Of a stretch of 5,841 nucleotides of DNA, positions 5,701 through 5,841 are shown in pieces. The stretch covers positions 1-5,841 of the forward strand of contig JBKPOV010000198.1 in the NCBI GenBank assembly GCA_046733315.1. Reading direction: 5' to 3'. Source of the DNA: VRUE01 sp046733315 (GTDB lineage Bacteria; Actinomycetota; Thermoleophilia; Solirubrobacterales; 70-9). Made by a program: the position numbers and the translations under genes. The notes under the pieces are model-generated. The model saw only the letters and a program-made list of their open reading frames with translations. It was not told where the DNA came from and made no database searches. The first letter of the stretch is position 1. Every line of letters begins with the position of its first letter.

Positions 5701-5841
5701 CGGCGACGTTGACGGATGGACCGATGTCTACGAATGGCAGGCTGGCGAGACGGGTGACTGCCCCACGATGCAAGCCTGCCTCGGTCTGGTCTCCTCGGGC
5801 AACAGCTCCTCGGCCGATTACCTCTACGCGATGACGTCCGA
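2759..5841 (+). CDS. Large secreted protein: NHL propeller, FN3-like domain and PD40-like propeller (3' end outside window)
   Basis: The frame is open from 2759 to the window edge, giving 1027 whole codons and no stop. Residues 1-48 form a signal peptide with a long charged N-region, a hydrophobic core (about 30-43) and a SPARA cut site after residue 48. Residues about 81-385 hold six NHL-type blades, each with a G[VI]xVD or similar strand and a following (L/I/V)YV strand (near 88, 136, 184, 235, 295, 342), fitting a six-bladed propeller. Residues 387-500 resemble a fibronectin-III domain (LRAKVKPSGLPTTYHFEV, then GLSPGTAYRFRLVATN). From 508 (RGYELVSPPD) onward come PD40/WD40-like S-x-D-G strands (541, 599, 647, 709, 746, 800, 886, 965) and VAGDVDGWTDVYEW near the end. 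This layout is one I recall from large Thermoleophilia proteins. No catalytic motif is visible; binding or cell-surface scaffolding is inference. Ten cysteines of the mature part lie mainly in pairs (480/489, 924/927, 1001/1007). It has its own promoter. Confidence 0.9.
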   Translation, partial: MPATERGRLGAQSFSGGDARCERRRGLGGLVAVCVVLTIALSASPARAADDHSFDPVRSLTGDTSVSPDDETPDPGSAHPGRFNSPCGVTVDRHGYFYVASAAFGADASGTSGRIDVFDPQGNYVTQIKDENQPCGVAVDSAGNLYVFEYKGTRIVLFSPDAFPPNPGSIYSSPVTVATGVRDGVAVDPTDDHLYVASSDHAAEYDSAANGSGLLDDTIGTGSLDGRGPVADAMGIDVCGSNGDIYIASSPREPYEPDSPRVYVLSGAPGHTLKHVIDGSNTPDGGFDFSFGKAGVAVDQANCDVYVSDVEGSDKAVNQFDASGSFITQIKHNFKPAVFYNDIAIDNATPGQIGYDSPNLGYVYVTSASGLSIGNTHLYAFEPKLSGPPEITEQVASLITESEAVLRAKVKPSGLPTTYHFEVVSVADFEDSGYAGALQVPVPEASAGEGGTPVAVAESVEGLSPGTAYRFRLVATNEECTTSGAGQPCEEGDDAIFVTYPKSPPSQRGYELVSPPDTNGRIPTSTPFGTLRQGFATEMASPGKDSLIFAVEGGALPGLEGGGFYDSFEAVRDGRSGWHTRFAGLTGAQAPNPYPGGVSSDHSFAFWSVEETPGNFNEYLRRPDGGIEPVGIGSLGEDLHAAGSWISPGGGHVIFVTGLEESAVRLEPDAPPSGTRTVYDRTPGGATRVISLLPGEETPEADAEYVGASADGTVVAFTVEGTLYVRLNNERTVEVAVGNTVFGGLSSDGGQLFYLRPNPSEPLLEGAGNIPQGEIFAFDTATGETTQVGSGAESVLVNVSADGSHAYFTSPKVLDDGEEATAGEDNLYAWSGGAPRFVATLQHIDVTGEGNVATSFFGGLGLWTTYAVAAEQGTIKGPTNDPSRTTPDGSALVFESRANLAAPYDNGGHAEIYRYDDADGDLACISCTAAGALPSSSASLVSRPPQGGLFPIPPVTALSRIPNITDDGEHVFFQSAEPLVAGDVDGWTDVYEWQAGETGDCPTMQACLGLVSSGNSSSADYLYAMTS
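2828..2864 (+). repeat. Near-perfect 17-bp tandem repeat with 20-bp period in the signal peptide coding region
   Basis: CGTCGCGGTCTGGGTGG (2828-2844) recurs as CGTCGCGGTCTGCGTGG (2848-2864), with one mismatch and a 3-base spacer. Because 20 is not a multiple of 3, the two copies are read in different frames: RRGLG in the basic part of the signal peptide and VAVCV in its hydrophobic core. Confidence 0.75.

Noticed and set aside
5126..5773. Long minus-strand open frame (215 codons) opposite the propeller gene
   Set aside because: The plus strand here carries clear PD40-like strands in frame with the signal peptide and NHL domain. The minus frame gives an Arg-rich sequence without a recognisable domain, as expected for the complement of a GC-rich gene.

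Overview
The window looks like a chromosomal stretch from a high-GC actinobacterium, most likely class Thermoleophilia (Solirubrobacterales-like). Three things point there: the codon bias of the GC-rich genes, the form of the argininosuccinate synthase (for example the 'YSGGLDTSVMLKWIQD' start and 'YSIDDNLWGRSSEG'), and two secreted protein types that I remember as heavily represented in that class. One is a small Cys-containing exported protein starting 'MRLIKMLGLA'. The other is a long NHL/FN3-like/PD40-like protein with 'RGYELVSPPD' and 'DVYEW' signatures. The taxonomic call rests on recognition, not on a search.

Left part (1-1769): three tightly packed plus-strand genes that look like one transcription unit. 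A membrane-anchored protein with a Thr/Ser/Glu/Pro-rich tail (8-340) overlaps by one base (TAGTG) the GTG start of argG (340-1611). argG is followed 2 bases later by a 51-aa basic single-span membrane protein (1614-1769). Only argG has an assignable function, the penultimate step of arginine synthesis. The two flanking genes are small membrane proteins of unknown role.

Middle part (1770-2758): an intergenic region with an imperfect hairpin and a promoter-like extended -10 site leads to a 207-aa exported protein (1947-2570). That gene has a GC-rich hairpin just ahead of its ribosome binding site and contains nine TTA leucine codons, unlike its neighbours. A perfect 15-bp hairpin (2620-2653) follows, then a good TTGACA-17-TAAGGT promoter.

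Right part (2759 to the window end): one very long gene, open at the right edge, with at least 1027 codons. It encodes a secreted protein with a signal peptide, a probable six-bladed NHL propeller, a fibronectin-III-like domain, and a second, PD40/WD40-like propeller region that runs off the window. All genes are on the plus strand. I see no tRNA, rRNA, CRISPR array, insertion sequence or phage gene. The two secreted genes each appear to have their own promoter, so they are neighbours rather than one operon; a shared cell-surface role is only inference.
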